From an uncultured Prevotella sp. (GTDB taxonomy: Bacteria > Bacteroidota > Bacteroidia > Bacteroidales > Bacteroidaceae), in the NCBI GenBank assembly GCA_944320235.1, contig CALUGQ010000015.1, positions 1-45,883 of the forward strand: a DNA stretch of 45,883 nucleotides, read 5' to 3'. The notes beneath the pieces are model-generated. The model had not been told where the DNA came from. It made no database searches and saw nothing but the letters and a program-made list of their open reading frames with translations. The stretch's first letter is position 1; the number at the start of each line of letters is the position of its first letter. Positions 24,095-32,281 of the stretch are shown in pieces. A program made the translations under genes and the position numbers.

Positions 24095-25429
24095 CACGAG
24101 ATACCCTACGAACAGCGTACCGTTGTAGGCCCAGAGCCATATGGCGAGGGCCAGCACCGCGGCGCGCAGGGCGCGGAGCCTGCGCCCTGCCGAAGCCTTG
24201 AAGGCAAACGCCATGGCCACCGGCACGACGAAGAGCCAGTGGGGGGCGAAGATGTATATCTCTGTTATGCCGAAGCCAAGCCCCAGCGACAACGCCATGT
24301 CGAAGCCGAACCACGCCAGGCACAGCCACAGCAGGCGGCTGCGCCGCCCGCACCACGCGCCCCAGGCGAAGAGCGCCACCAAGGCCAGCTCAACGGCGTA
24401 ATTGGCAGCCCAGCGGTAGCGCACAATCACGGGCCGGTCTATCCACACGTCGCCCAGCAGATGGTCGCTGTGCAGCTGCACCGACTCGCCGAAAAGGTTC
24501 TCCACCACCACGCCGAGGCGCGGTGTGGTGGCGTCGGTCAGGCTCAGGAAGCCCTCGCGGGCGAAAGGCTCGCCGCCCCGGTCGTGGTGGCGGGGCATCT
24601 TCAGGCGGGCCAGGCGGGCGTTCTGGCGCTCAAGGTCGGCCGCCGTCCTGTACTTCGGCACCTCGCCCACGTAGAAGCACGCGCCGACAACCAGCGCCGA
24701 CGGCAGCGCCACGGCCAGCAGCAGGTTGCGCCAGCCGAAGAACCTGCGGCCGCTGGCCATCCACTGCGCCATGAACACCTTCACGCCGTTGGTAAGCGTA
24801 ACGCCCGCCGTGGCCACGAAGAGCAGGGCCGTGAGCCACCCCGGCAGGGGGCGGCCCTGGCGCAGGCGCAGCCCGGCCACGTAGAGCGTGAGAAGCAGCA
24901 GGCACTGCGAGAAGGCAAAGTGGTCGGGCACCGCCACCGCCACCATGACGTAGGCAAACGAGAAGAAGAGGCCCGCAAGCAGGGCCGTGTCGCCCCGCCC
25001 CAGGCCCACCACGTCGCGAAGCAGGCGGTGCAGCAGTATGAACGAGGCGAAGCCGGCAGCGGCCAGCATGGCCGCCGCCACTATCTGGGTGCAGTTCACG
25101 CCGAGCGTGTCCATCAGCCAGCCGTTGAGCTGCGCCGCCGGCCACAGCATCCACAGCAACAGCGGGTGGCGGAAGCCGTTGAAGGCCACCTGCCACACGG
25201 TGAGCACGTGGTAGAGCGAGGGGTCGTAGCCCGACACGTGGAACTGCCCGCCGTACATCACCCAGAACCCGCCGCTCACGTTCTTGGAGAAAACGGCGAA
25301 GTGCCTGGCCACCATCAGCGCGTTGAGGGCCACTATCACCACGGCGGCCACCAGCGCAGGCCAGCGCTCCTCGCGCCGCAGCCGCAACTGGGCGGGAATC
25401 CTTATACGTTTTACGATGCTGAAATCCAT
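24086..25429 (-). CDS. DUF6080-like multi-pass membrane protein, GT-C-like (paralogue B)
   Basis: A 447-residue multi-pass protein clearly paralogous to the one at 10285-11697: SGYDP, RHPLL, LFFSFAYVMV, PDHFAFS, LYVAGLR, TNGVK, RSRLLWL, WFGFDMAL, LGLGFGI and PHWLFVVPVAMAF recur in the same order. The central charged loop is shorter here. The start ATG at 25429 (MDFSIVKRI) sits 6 bp from a -7 box, so translation may begin almost at the transcript's 5' end. The upstream frame to 25672 is not coding. The stop codon lies inside the decamer repeat array. Likely an envelope glycosyltransferase, inferred from topology and context only. Confidence 0.7.
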   Translation of the reverse strand: MDFSIVKRIRIPAQLRLRREERWPALVAAVVIVALNALMVARHFAVFSKNVSGGFWVMYGGQFHVSGYDPSLYHVLTVWQVAFNGFRHPLLLWMLWPAAQLNGWLMDTLGVNCTQIVAAAMLAAAGFASFILLHRLLRDVVGLGRGDTALLAGLFFSFAYVMVAVAVPDHFAFSQCLLLLTLYVAGLRLRQGRPLPGWLTALLFVATAGVTLTNGVKVFMAQWMASGRRFFGWRNLLLAVALPSALVVGACFYVGEVPKYRTAADLERQNARLARLKMPRHHDRGGEPFAREGFLSLTDATTPRLGVVVENLFGESVQLHSDHLLGDVWIDRPVIVRYRWAANYAVELALVALFAWGAWCGRRSRLLWLCLAWFGFDMALSLGLGFGITEIYIFAPHWLFVVPVAMAFAFKASAGRRLRALRAAVLALAIWLWAYNGTLFVGYLVGS

Positions 25430-25435
25430 GTGCTG

Positions 25436-25443
25436 CAAAGTTA
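25436..25443 (-). promoter_or_regulatory. -7 box of DUF6080 paralogue B
   Basis: On the minus strand TAACTTTG matches the TAnnTTTG box. The start codon lies 6 bp downstream, which predicts a leaderless or nearly leaderless mRNA. No good -33 element is seen at the usual distance. Confidence 0.5.
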
Positions 25444-25588
25444 ATAAAATAGTGGGACAATCATCTTTCCGCACCGCCATTTTTGCAAAACAATGTTTAC
25501 ATAAAGGCCCGCAGGAATGGCGCATACGCGCCCGACCGCCCATCAAGGCGCAAATGCGCCATCCTCGCGTGTGCAACACCAACGCGCT

Positions 25589-25785
25589 GTGGCTGAGCGG
25601 CTTGCGCCCGGACCGGGCATCACTGTGCAGCGTTTTCGCGGCAAGAATCGGCCAAGCACGCCCCTTTTTCATGCCCGGACGGCCCGTCCGGCACCCGCAG
25701 CAGCGCCACCCCGACCGGCAAGAGGGGCCGCATGGAGCCGCGAAACAAGCCGTTCGGCACGGCGAAACAGGCCGTTCCGCGCTTC
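25589..25785 (+). repeat. 22-bp repeat cluster 4 with flank module
   Basis: The flank module (CGCTGTGGCTGAGCGG) is at about 25594. Recognisable units lie at 25677, 25720, 25742 and 25764, the last two beginning GAAACAAGCC and GAAACAGGCC exactly 22 bp apart. The whole 672-bp gap 25430-26101 holds no convincing gene: only a promoter, this cluster, a hairpin at 25810-25887 and the next gene's promoter. Confidence 0.7.
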
Positions 25786-25809
25786 CACGCGGCAGCTTCA
25801 GCCCTCCGG

Positions 25810-25887
25810 AAGCCCCGCCACGGCCTCACGTCACGCCCCGCCACGGCCCCGGCGCAGCTGTTCCGGCAGGGCGCGGCGGGGCTTTTT
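25810..25887 (+). terminator. Terminator-like inverted repeat with T-tract
   Basis: Arms 25810-25819 (AAGCCCCGCC) and 25875-25884 pair perfectly and are followed by five T's (25883-25887). The 55-nt loop contains a second possible 5' arm (GCCCCGCC, near 25834) that would give a shorter loop. It points in the + direction, yet no + strand gene precedes it for 1.9 kb. Confidence 0.45.
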
Positions 25888-26024
25888 ACGGCCAATAAAC
25901 TTTACATATCCGCAGCCGCCCGGCACCTCGCCGCCGAGTGCGCGCCACAGCCGCCACGCGACAGGCAAAGATTAATAAAACATAAAAATCTGTTGAGATT
26001 TATTCTAAAACAGAATTAGATGTT

Positions 26025-26032
26025 TATCTTTG
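26025..26032 (+). promoter_or_regulatory. -7 box of the TPR/OmpA-like lipoprotein gene
   Basis: TATCTTTG is a perfect match to TAnnTTTG, inside a short AT-rich patch. The start codon is 69 bp downstream, leaving a leader of about 60 nt. Confidence 0.6.
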
Positions 26033-26101
26033 CACCACGTAAACCAAAGGGGGGCATAGTGCCTTGCTACGACGCCTGCTTTCCCATAAAAACAAGACAA
26101 A

Positions 26102-27781
26102 ATGCAAAAGAAAAAACTCGTTTTCATGTCAGCCGCATCATTGTTGTTGCTGACTTCGTGCTCCAAGCTCGGGCCGCTGACCGCCGACAATTTCAAGGTA
26201 GTGCCCAACCCGCTGGAGTCGCACGCCGGGCAAGTGTCCGCCACAATCAACGGCACTTTCCCCGAGAAGTACATGAAGAAGAAGGCCGTAGTCACCGTTA
26301 CGCCCGAGCTGCGCTACGGCAACGGCCAGGTGGCACGCGGCACCAGCGCCACGTTCCAGGGCGAGAAGGTTGAAGGCAACGACCAGACCATCTCCTACAA
26401 GGTGGGCGGCAACTACACCATGAAGTCAACCTTCGCCTATGTTCCCGAGATGCAGAAGAGCGAGCTCTACCTCACCTTCGACGCCAAGATAGGCAAGAAG
26501 GAGAAGGAAGTGCCGGCAGTGAAGGTGGCCGACGGCGTGGTCGCAACGTCCGAGCTGGTGGGCCGCACGGTCAAGAGCGCACAGGCATGCATCGCCCCCG
26601 ACTCCTTCCGCCGCGTGACCGAGGCCAAGCAGGTGGCCAACATCAAGTTCCTCATACAGCAGGCCAACTTGCGCAAGAGCGAGCTGAAGAACAACTCAGT
26701 GACCGAGTTCGTGGAACTGCTCAAGAAAATCAACGCCGACAAGGAGGGACTCAACCTCAACAACATCGAGATTTCGGCCTACGCATCGCCTGACGGCGGC
26801 GTCGAGCTCAACGACAAACTGGCCAACCAGCGCCAGAAGAACACCGAGAAGTATCTCGACCAGCAGCTCAAGAACGCCGAAATCGCAGACGCAAACGTGG
26901 ACGCAAAGTACACAGCGCAAGACTGGGAAGGCTTCCAGGAACTGGTGCAGGCATCAAACATACAGGACAAGGATGTCATCCTGCGCGTCCTCTCCATGTA
27001 TAAGGACCCCGAGGAGCGCGAGCGCCAGATCAAGAACATGAGCGCAGGCTTCCGCGAACTGGCCGACGGCATACTGCCGCAGCTGCGCCGTTCGCGCATG
27101 ACCATCAACTATGAGGTCATCGGACGCGACGACAGCCAGATACAGGCACAGTACAAAGAGGACGCCACCAAGCTCAGCCTCGAGGAGCTTCTCTACGCCG
27201 CTACGCTCTCAGAGAACGCCGACGAGCAGGAGCAGATATACAAGAAGGCTGCCGAGATATACCCCAACGACTGCCGCGCCTACAACAACGTGGCTACAAT
27301 AGAGTACGCAAAGGGCAACTACGACGAGGCTAAGAACTACCTGCAGAAGGCTCTCGCCATCGACGCAAACAACGCTGAGGCCAACGCAAACCTCGGTCTC
27401 ATAGCCCTCCAGGCCGGCGACAAGCAGACCGCAGAGACCTACATAGCCAAGGCCGCAAACGCCAACGGCATCAACGAGGTGCTCGGCAACCTGCACCTCG
27501 CACAGGGCAACTACGCACAGGCCGAGCAGGACTTCGCCAAGGTGAACTCGAACAGCGCCGCACTCGCGCAGATTCTCAACAAGAACTACTCTGCCGCATC
27601 GACCACGCTCAACAACGTAAAGAACGCTGACGGCATGACCGACTACCTGAAGGCCATCCTCTACGCCCGCCAGGGCAACAACACCGAGGCCGCAAACGCA
27701 CTGCGCAGCGCAGTGGGCAAGGACTCTTCGCTCTCTGCCTACGCAGCCAACGACCTTGAGCTGAGCAACGTCAGCAAGTAA
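26102..27781 (+). CDS. Outer-membrane-type lipoprotein with OmpA-like and TPR regions
   Basis: A 559-residue lipoprotein. The signal peptide has a basic start, then FMSAASLLLLTSC with the lipidated Cys at about residue 20. Residues about 30-140 look like a beta-rich domain. About 195-290 resembles an OmpA-type peptidoglycan-binding fold (EISAYASPDGGVELNDKLANQR). From about 355 to 520 there are TPR-like helical repeats (AAEIYPNDCRAYNNVATIEYAKGN, ALAIDANNAEANANLGLIAL). It may tether the outer membrane to the cell wall or scaffold an envelope complex. It has its own strong-looking promoter. The next lipoprotein gene starts 47 bp downstream. Confidence 0.8.
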   Translation: MQKKKLVFMSAASLLLLTSCSKLGPLTADNFKVVPNPLESHAGQVSATINGTFPEKYMKKKAVVTVTPELRYGNGQVARGTSATFQGEKVEGNDQTISYKVGGNYTMKSTFAYVPEMQKSELYLTFDAKIGKKEKEVPAVKVADGVVATSELVGRTVKSAQACIAPDSFRRVTEAKQVANIKFLIQQANLRKSELKNNSVTEFVELLKKINADKEGLNLNNIEISAYASPDGGVELNDKLANQRQKNTEKYLDQQLKNAEIADANVDAKYTAQDWEGFQELVQASNIQDKDVILRVLSMYKDPEERERQIKNMSAGFRELADGILPQLRRSRMTINYEVIGRDDSQIQAQYKEDATKLSLEELLYAATLSENADEQEQIYKKAAEIYPNDCRAYNNVATIEYAKGNYDEAKNYLQKALAIDANNAEANANLGLIALQAGDKQTAETYIAKAANANGINEVLGNLHLAQGNYAQAEQDFAKVNSNSAALAQILNKNYSAASTTLNNVKNADGMTDYLKAILYARQGNNTEAANALRSAVGKDSSLSAYAANDLELSNVSK

Positions 27782-27828
27782 GCTGAAGCTTATAAACTTT
27801 TGATTCATATTCCGAGGGAGCACCAGCA

Positions 27829-28995
27829 ATGGGATTTGCCTGTACGAAAGGACTCACGATAACGCGCATCTTGCGCCGCGCAGCGTCAAGCCGCAGGCCG
27901 GGGCGCAGCAGCGAGTCAGCCGGGCAGCCCATCCCATTGCGCGGCGCTCCCTCTTTTCTTGCCTTCCCCGCAGCGCTCATCGCGCTCGCCGCGCTCCTTG
28001 CGCTCACTTCATGCGGCGCAGGCAACGGCCGCTTCCGCATAGAAGGCCGCTTCCGCAACCTAAACAGGGGCGAGTTCTACGTATACAGCCCCGACGGAGG
28101 CACCACCGGGCGCGACACGATCCAGGTCGTAGACGGACGCTTCTCATACAACGTGCCGCTGTCCGACAAGGCCACGTTCATACTCATCTTCCCCAATTTC
28201 TCGCAGCAAGCAGTGTTCGGCGAGAACGGGAAGGTAGCCAAAATCAGCGGCGACGCATCGCACATGAGGGAGATGGAGATAACCGGGACAGACGACAACG
28301 AGCTGATGACCGACTTCCGCCTTGCAGCCAACCGCCTGTCGCCGCCCGAAGTGAAGGAGGCCGCCGCGCGCTTCGTTGAGGAAAACCCGGCCTCGCTGGC
28401 AAGCCTTTACATCGTCAACAGCCATTTCCTGCAAGCCTCCCAGCCCGACTACGCCGAAGCATCGAGGCTGCTCAAGCTGATGCTGAAGGAAGACCCGTCC
28501 AACGGGAGGGTGGCCCTGCTGCTCAAGCAGGTGGAAAGCCTGAAGCCGTCGAGCATCGGAGCCATGCTGCCACAGTTCACCGCGACCGACACCGATGGCC
28601 GCGCCATAAGCCGCAAGAGCCTCAACGGCAAGGTCAACGTGGTCAGCGCATGGGCCTCATGGAGCTATGACAGCGTCAACCTGCAGCAATGGCTGCGCCG
28701 TTTCAAGAAAGAAAAGGGGGCCGACCTGGCCGTGGTGAGCATCTGCGTCGATGCCGACCGCAAAGCCTGCCTGCGCCAGATGAAGGCCGACTCCATCAAT
28801 TGGCCCAACGTATGCGACGGCCGCATGTGGGACACACCGCTCATGCAGACGCTCGGGCTGTCCACAGTGCCTGGCAACATCGTGGCCGACGCCAACGGCA
28901 AGATAGTGGCCCGCAACCTCAACACGAGCCAGATGAAGGAGCAGCTGGAGAAGATGCTGGGCAAGATAAGCACCGGCGACAGGCGCACAAGGTGA
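27829..28995 (+). CDS. Lipoprotein with DUF4369-like and thioredoxin-fold domains, no CxxC
   Basis: A 388-residue protein. A beta-rich N-terminal part (FRIEGRFRNLNRGEFYVYSPDG) resembles DUF4369, and a C-terminal AhpC/TlpA thioredoxin fold starts near residue 243 (LPQFTATDTDGRAIS). At the place of the redox motif it reads WASWSYDS where redox-active relatives have WCxxC, so thiol chemistry is unlikely. The lipobox LTSCG lies at about 60-64, unusually far from the ATG at 27829. An in-frame TTG at 27937 would place it correctly for a signal peptide (RGAPSFLAFPAALIALAAL). The true start is therefore uncertain. It probably shares a transcript with the upstream lipoprotein. Confidence 0.75.
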   Translation: MGFACTKGLTITRILRRAASSRRPGRSSESAGQPIPLRGAPSFLAFPAALIALAALLALTSCGAGNGRFRIEGRFRNLNRGEFYVYSPDGGTTGRDTIQVVDGRFSYNVPLSDKATFILIFPNFSQQAVFGENGKVAKISGDASHMREMEITGTDDNELMTDFRLAANRLSPPEVKEAAARFVEENPASLASLYIVNSHFLQASQPDYAEASRLLKLMLKEDPSNGRVALLLKQVESLKPSSIGAMLPQFTATDTDGRAISRKSLNGKVNVVSAWASWSYDSVNLQQWLRRFKKEKGADLAVVSICVDADRKACLRQMKADSINWPNVCDGRMWDTPLMQTLGLSTVPGNIVADANGKIVARNLNTSQMKEQLEKMLGKISTGDRRTR

Positions 28996-29067
28996 CCTGC
29001 GGCTGGCGCACGGGCCGCCAACCGTGCGCAGGAGACATACTAACCATACTTGAAAACATACCCCGCA

Positions 29068-30615
29068 ATGCTAGTCAAGACTTACTGTGCCGCTGTGACA
29101 GGGCTCGAAGCCACCACCGTAACGGTGGAGGTAAGCCTCACGCGCGGCGTGTTGTTCCATCTCACGGGGCTGCCCGACAACGCCGTGCGCGAGAGCCACG
29201 ACCGCATAGTGGCAGCGTTGCAGAACAACGGATACAAGTTCCCGGTGGCCGACATCACCGTAAACATGGCCCCGGCCGACCTCCGCAAGGAGGGCAGCGC
29301 CTACGACCTGCCCCTGGCCATAGGCCTGCTGGCCGCCTCAGGCAAGGTTGAGGGAAGCCTGCTGGGCAGCTATATGCTCATAGGCGAGCTTGGCCTCGAC
29401 GGGCGGCTGCAGCCAGTCCGCGGCGCGCTGCCCATAGCAATAAAGGCCCGCGCCGACAAGTTCAAAGGCTTGATAGTGCCGCGCCAGAACGTGCGCGAGG
29501 CCGCCGTGGTGAACAACCTCGACGTATACGGCATGGACAGCATCACCGACGTGGTGGAATTCCTCAACGGCGGGCAGCGGTTCGAGCCTACCGCCATAGA
29601 CACGCGGGCGGAGTTCTACTCGCGCCAGAGCCACTTCGACAACGACTTTGCCGACGTGCGCGGCCAGGAGAGCGTAAAGCGCGCCCTCGAGGTGGCCGCA
29701 GCCGGGGGCCACAACCTCATCATGATAGGCCCACCGGGCAGCGGCAAGTCGATGATGGCCAAGCGGCTGCCCTCGATACTGCCGCCACTGTCGCTCGCAG
29801 AGAGCCTGGAGACGACACAGATACACAGCGTGGCGGGCAAGCTCAGCCGCGACACGTCGCTCATATCGCAGCGCCCCTTCCGCGCGCCCCACCATACAAT
29901 CTCGCCCGTGGCGCTCGTGGGCGGAGGCACCAGCCCGCAGCCGGGCGAAATCTCGCTGGCCCACAACGGCGTGCTCTTCTGCGACGAGCTGCCGGAGTTC
30001 AACCGCAGCGTGCTCGAAGTGATGCGCCAGCCGCTCGAAGACCGCCGCATAACAATCTCGCGGTCTAAGTATTCGGTTGAATACCCGTGCTCGTTCATGT
30101 TCGTGGCGTCCATGAACCCATGCCCCTGCGGCTACTACGGCGACCCCACGCACCGCTGCGTATGCTCGCCAGGGCAGATACAACGCTACATGAACAAGAT
30201 AAGCGGGCCGCTGCTCGACCGCATAGACATACAGGTGGAGATAACGCCGGTGCCCTTCGACGACATATCGCGAGCGGCGCCGGGCGAGCCGAGCGCGGCC
30301 ATAAGGGAGCGCGTGGTCAGGGCGCGCCGCTTGCAGGAGGAGCGCTACCACAGCCACGCAGGCATTCACTGCAACGCGCAGATGACCGAGCGCATGATCC
30401 ACCAGTACGCCGAGCCCGACGCCGACGGCATAGAGCTGCTGCGCATGGCCATGCGCCGCCTGAGCCTCAGCGCGAGGGCCTACAACCGCATACTGAAGGT
30501 GGCGCGCACCATCGCCGACCTGGCCGGCAGCGAGAAAGTAGCCGCCGAGCACCTGGGCGAGGCCATAGGCTACCGCAACCTCGACCGCGGCGACTGGGCC
30601 GAGCGGGGGCTGTGA
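29068..30615 (+). CDS. YifB/ComM family Mg-chelatase-like AAA+ ATPase
   Basis: A 515-residue protein. It has an N-terminal Lon-protease-like domain (GLPDNAVRESHDRIVAALQNNG), a central AAA+ domain with Walker A GPPGSGKSMM at about 228-237 and Walker B LFCDELPEF, and a C-terminal domain with LSARAYNRILKVARTIADL. ComM, the best-studied relative, is a hexameric helicase that aids branch migration when incoming DNA recombines. The ATG at 29068 (MLVKTYCAAVTG) is the conserved start; a TTG at 29050 is less likely. A perfect palindrome at 30616-30637 follows the stop codon immediately. Confidence 0.92.
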   Translation: MLVKTYCAAVTGLEATTVTVEVSLTRGVLFHLTGLPDNAVRESHDRIVAALQNNGYKFPVADITVNMAPADLRKEGSAYDLPLAIGLLAASGKVEGSLLGSYMLIGELGLDGRLQPVRGALPIAIKARADKFKGLIVPRQNVREAAVVNNLDVYGMDSITDVVEFLNGGQRFEPTAIDTRAEFYSRQSHFDNDFADVRGQESVKRALEVAAAGGHNLIMIGPPGSGKSMMAKRLPSILPPLSLAESLETTQIHSVAGKLSRDTSLISQRPFRAPHHTISPVALVGGGTSPQPGEISLAHNGVLFCDELPEFNRSVLEVMRQPLEDRRITISRSKYSVEYPCSFMFVASMNPCPCGYYGDPTHRCVCSPGQIQRYMNKISGPLLDRIDIQVEITPVPFDDISRAAPGEPSAAIRERVVRARRLQEERYHSHAGIHCNAQMTERMIHQYAEPDADGIELLRMAMRRLSLSARAYNRILKVARTIADLAGSEKVAAEHLGEAIGYRNLDRGDWAERGL

Positions 30616-30637
30616 TGCGCACCGCCGGCGGTGCGCA
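30616..30637. terminator. Perfect 22-bp palindrome after yifB
   Basis: TGCGCACCGCC and its exact inverse complement meet without a spacer, starting right after the stop codon. There is no T-tract. It could cap the 3' end of the mRNA. Confidence 0.4.
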
Positions 30638-30788
30638 CAGAGGCCTCCTGCTTGCTTCGTGCGGTTTGCAACCGCCCGCACTGCGACAAGGCTTTCGGGC
30701 CATTGCAAATCGCCAGAGACACAGGCTATGACTTTGTTTGCAAGATTGCGGACACACATTTTTGTAAAACCGTTTCGCGTCACCGCCT

Positions 30789-30931
30789 CCACAGCCAAGT
30801 GGCTGTGGTCCAGCCGGTTGCGAAGCGGACAGACCATCACTACAAAACAGGCCGTTCGGCGGGGCAAAACAGGCCGAATGGCAGCGTGAAACGCACTGCA
30901 CGGCTGCGCGAAACGGGGCAGGCGGGGCAGC
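30789..30931 (+). repeat. 22-bp repeat cluster 5 with flank module and hairpin
   Basis: Units start at 30844, 30866, 30888 and 30910. The first two begin AAAACAGGCCG; the last two are degenerate but keep GAAACG. Before them a 9-bp hairpin (30789-30797 with 30800-30808) contains the flank module TGGCTGTGG. The gap 30616-31286 contains no convincing gene apart from this, the direct repeats at 31075 and 31132, and the tRNA terminator. Confidence 0.7.
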
Positions 30932-31074
30932 ATGAAAGGCTTTGTAAAACTTTTATCACCTTCCTGCCGCCACCCATCACCCGCGCTTCGTGTAGCAGCG
31001 GGTCCGGACGTCACCTGCCTCCGGCACCGACGCCGCGACAGGGGCACTAAACGCTGGCGAAGCACAACGGCCTA

Positions 31075-31159
31075 TTTATCCCCATAGTTTTTCTACTGAG
31101 CCAATTATGGACGATTCTTTAATCTGCCAAATTTATCCCAATTGTTTTTCTACTGAGCC
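31075..31159. repeat. 28-bp direct repeat pair
   Basis: 31075-31102 and 31132-31159 match at 26 of 28 bases (TTTATCCC, then GTTTTTCTACTGAGCC). They are 57 bp apart, in an AT-rich patch within GC-rich DNA. On the minus strand each copy begins GGCTCAGTAGAAAAAC, which could be an insertion-sequence or MITE end, but no transposase is nearby. Confidence 0.7.
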
Positions 31160-31177
31160 CCTATTTGGCGCAGACAC

Positions 31178-31209
31178 AAAAAAAACCGCGGCACAGCGAA
31201 GTGCCACGG
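31178..31209 (-). terminator. Rho-independent terminator of tRNA-Leu
   Basis: Minus-strand stem CCGTGGCAC/GTGCCGCGG (9 bp with one G-T pair), loop TTCGCT, followed by eight T's. It lies 78 bp beyond the tRNA 3' end. Confidence 0.85.
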
Positions 31210-31286
31210 CTGACAAAAAACTGTCAAATTATCCAAAATGATGATGCATACGCATCGGCCATCTGCGGCAGACATCATCATCAGTG

Positions 31287-31372
31287 TGCCGCGAGCGGGA
31301 CTCGAACCCGCACGGCCATTTCTGGCCAAGGGATTTTAAGTCCCTCGTGTCTACCAATTCCACCATTGCGGC
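31287..31372 (-). tRNA. tRNA-Leu (anticodon TAA)
   Basis: This 86-nt class II tRNA starts GCCGCAATGGTGGAATTGG and has a long variable arm (TTGGCCAGAAATGGCCG). The T-arm is GCGGG-TTCGAGT-CCCGC. The anticodon loop CTTAAAA gives TAA (31336-31338). The acceptor stem pairs except at position 6 (A-C). CCA is not encoded. A promoter lies just upstream and a terminator just downstream, so it is an independent transcription unit. Confidence 0.95.
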
Positions 31373-31400
31373 AGCCATGTCTGCGATGCCAAATCGCCTG

Positions 31401-31432
31401 CAAAGATATGATTATTTCCCGTAACGGCCAAA
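31401..31432 (-). promoter_or_regulatory. Promoter of tRNA-Leu
   Basis: Minus-strand TTTG (31429-31432) and TATCTTTG (31401-31408) are separated by 20 bp. This is a textbook Bacteroidetes housekeeping promoter, about 29 bp before the tRNA 5' end. Confidence 0.75.
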
Positions 31433-31483
31433 AGTTTATGCCAATAATTTGCAGCAATGCCCGCCACGGGCGGCCTGGGCAGG

Positions 31484-32281
31484 TCAATCGGCCGCCTTCA
31501 GCCCGGCCTTCAGCCCGCGTATGACAGCACTGGTGAAGCCAGCGTGCTCCATGGCGTTGAGCCCGCGTATGGTCACGCCGCCAGGAGTGGTCACCTTGTC
31601 AATCTCGGCTTCGGGGTGGCCGCCGCCAGCCTGCAGCAGCTCTACGGCGCCGCGCACCGTCTGCAGCACTATGGCGCAGGCGTCGGCGGCCTTGAAGCCC
31701 AGCTCCACCCCGCCCTCGGTGGCGGCGCGCACGTAGCGCATGGCGTAGGCTATGCCGCACGAGGCGAGCGTAGTGGCGGAGGGCAGGAGCCGCTCCTCGG
31801 TGATGAGCGTGCGCCCCACGCTGTCGAACAGTGCGCTCACAGAGGCCGTCTGCGCCTCGTTGGTCCTCACGGGAACGACGAACGTCATCGAGCACAGCTC
31901 CGCCACGGCAATGTTGGGTATGGCGAGCAGCACCGACGGGGCGTTGCCCTGGCTGTCGGCTGCCCACGTGAGTATGTCGGCGGAGCTTACCCCGGCGGCA
32001 ATCACCACGAGCGTCTGCCGCCCGCAGTCCATCGCCGGGCGCACCTGGCGTACCACCCGCTCCACTATCCACGGCTTGACGACCACGAAAACCACGTCGG
32101 CCCCCTGCACGGCGGCCACGTTGTCGGTGGTGGTGTGCGCCCCGGCGGCGGCAAACGGCTCCAGGGCGGCAGCCGTCGGGTCGGCCACGGTCATGTCGCC
32201 TGCGGCCACGCGGCCGCCCTTAAGCAGTCCTGCGGCGAGCGAGCCGCCCATGGCGCCCGCCCCTATAACAGCTATCTTCAT
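31484..32281 (-). CDS. proC: Pyrroline-5-carboxylate reductase
   Basis: Reduces pyrroline-5-carboxylate to proline with NAD(P)H. The 265-residue protein begins MKIAVIGAGAMGGSLAAGL, the dinucleotide-binding motif, and keeps the C-terminal signature VTTPGGVTIRGLNAMEHAGF. The start overlaps the argD stop as ATGA, so it is the last gene of the arginine operon. This links proline and arginine synthesis, which share glutamate-derived intermediates. Confidence 0.96.
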   Translation of the reverse strand: MKIAVIGAGAMGGSLAAGLLKGGRVAAGDMTVADPTAAALEPFAAAGAHTTTDNVAAVQGADVVFVVVKPWIVERVVRQVRPAMDCGRQTLVVIAAGVSSADILTWAADSQGNAPSVLLAIPNIAVAELCSMTFVVPVRTNEAQTASVSALFDSVGRTLITEERLLPSATTLASCGIAYAMRYVRAATEGGVELGFKAADACAIVLQTVRGAVELLQAGGGHPEAEIDKVTTPGGVTIRGLNAMEHAGFTSAVIRGLKAGLKAAD

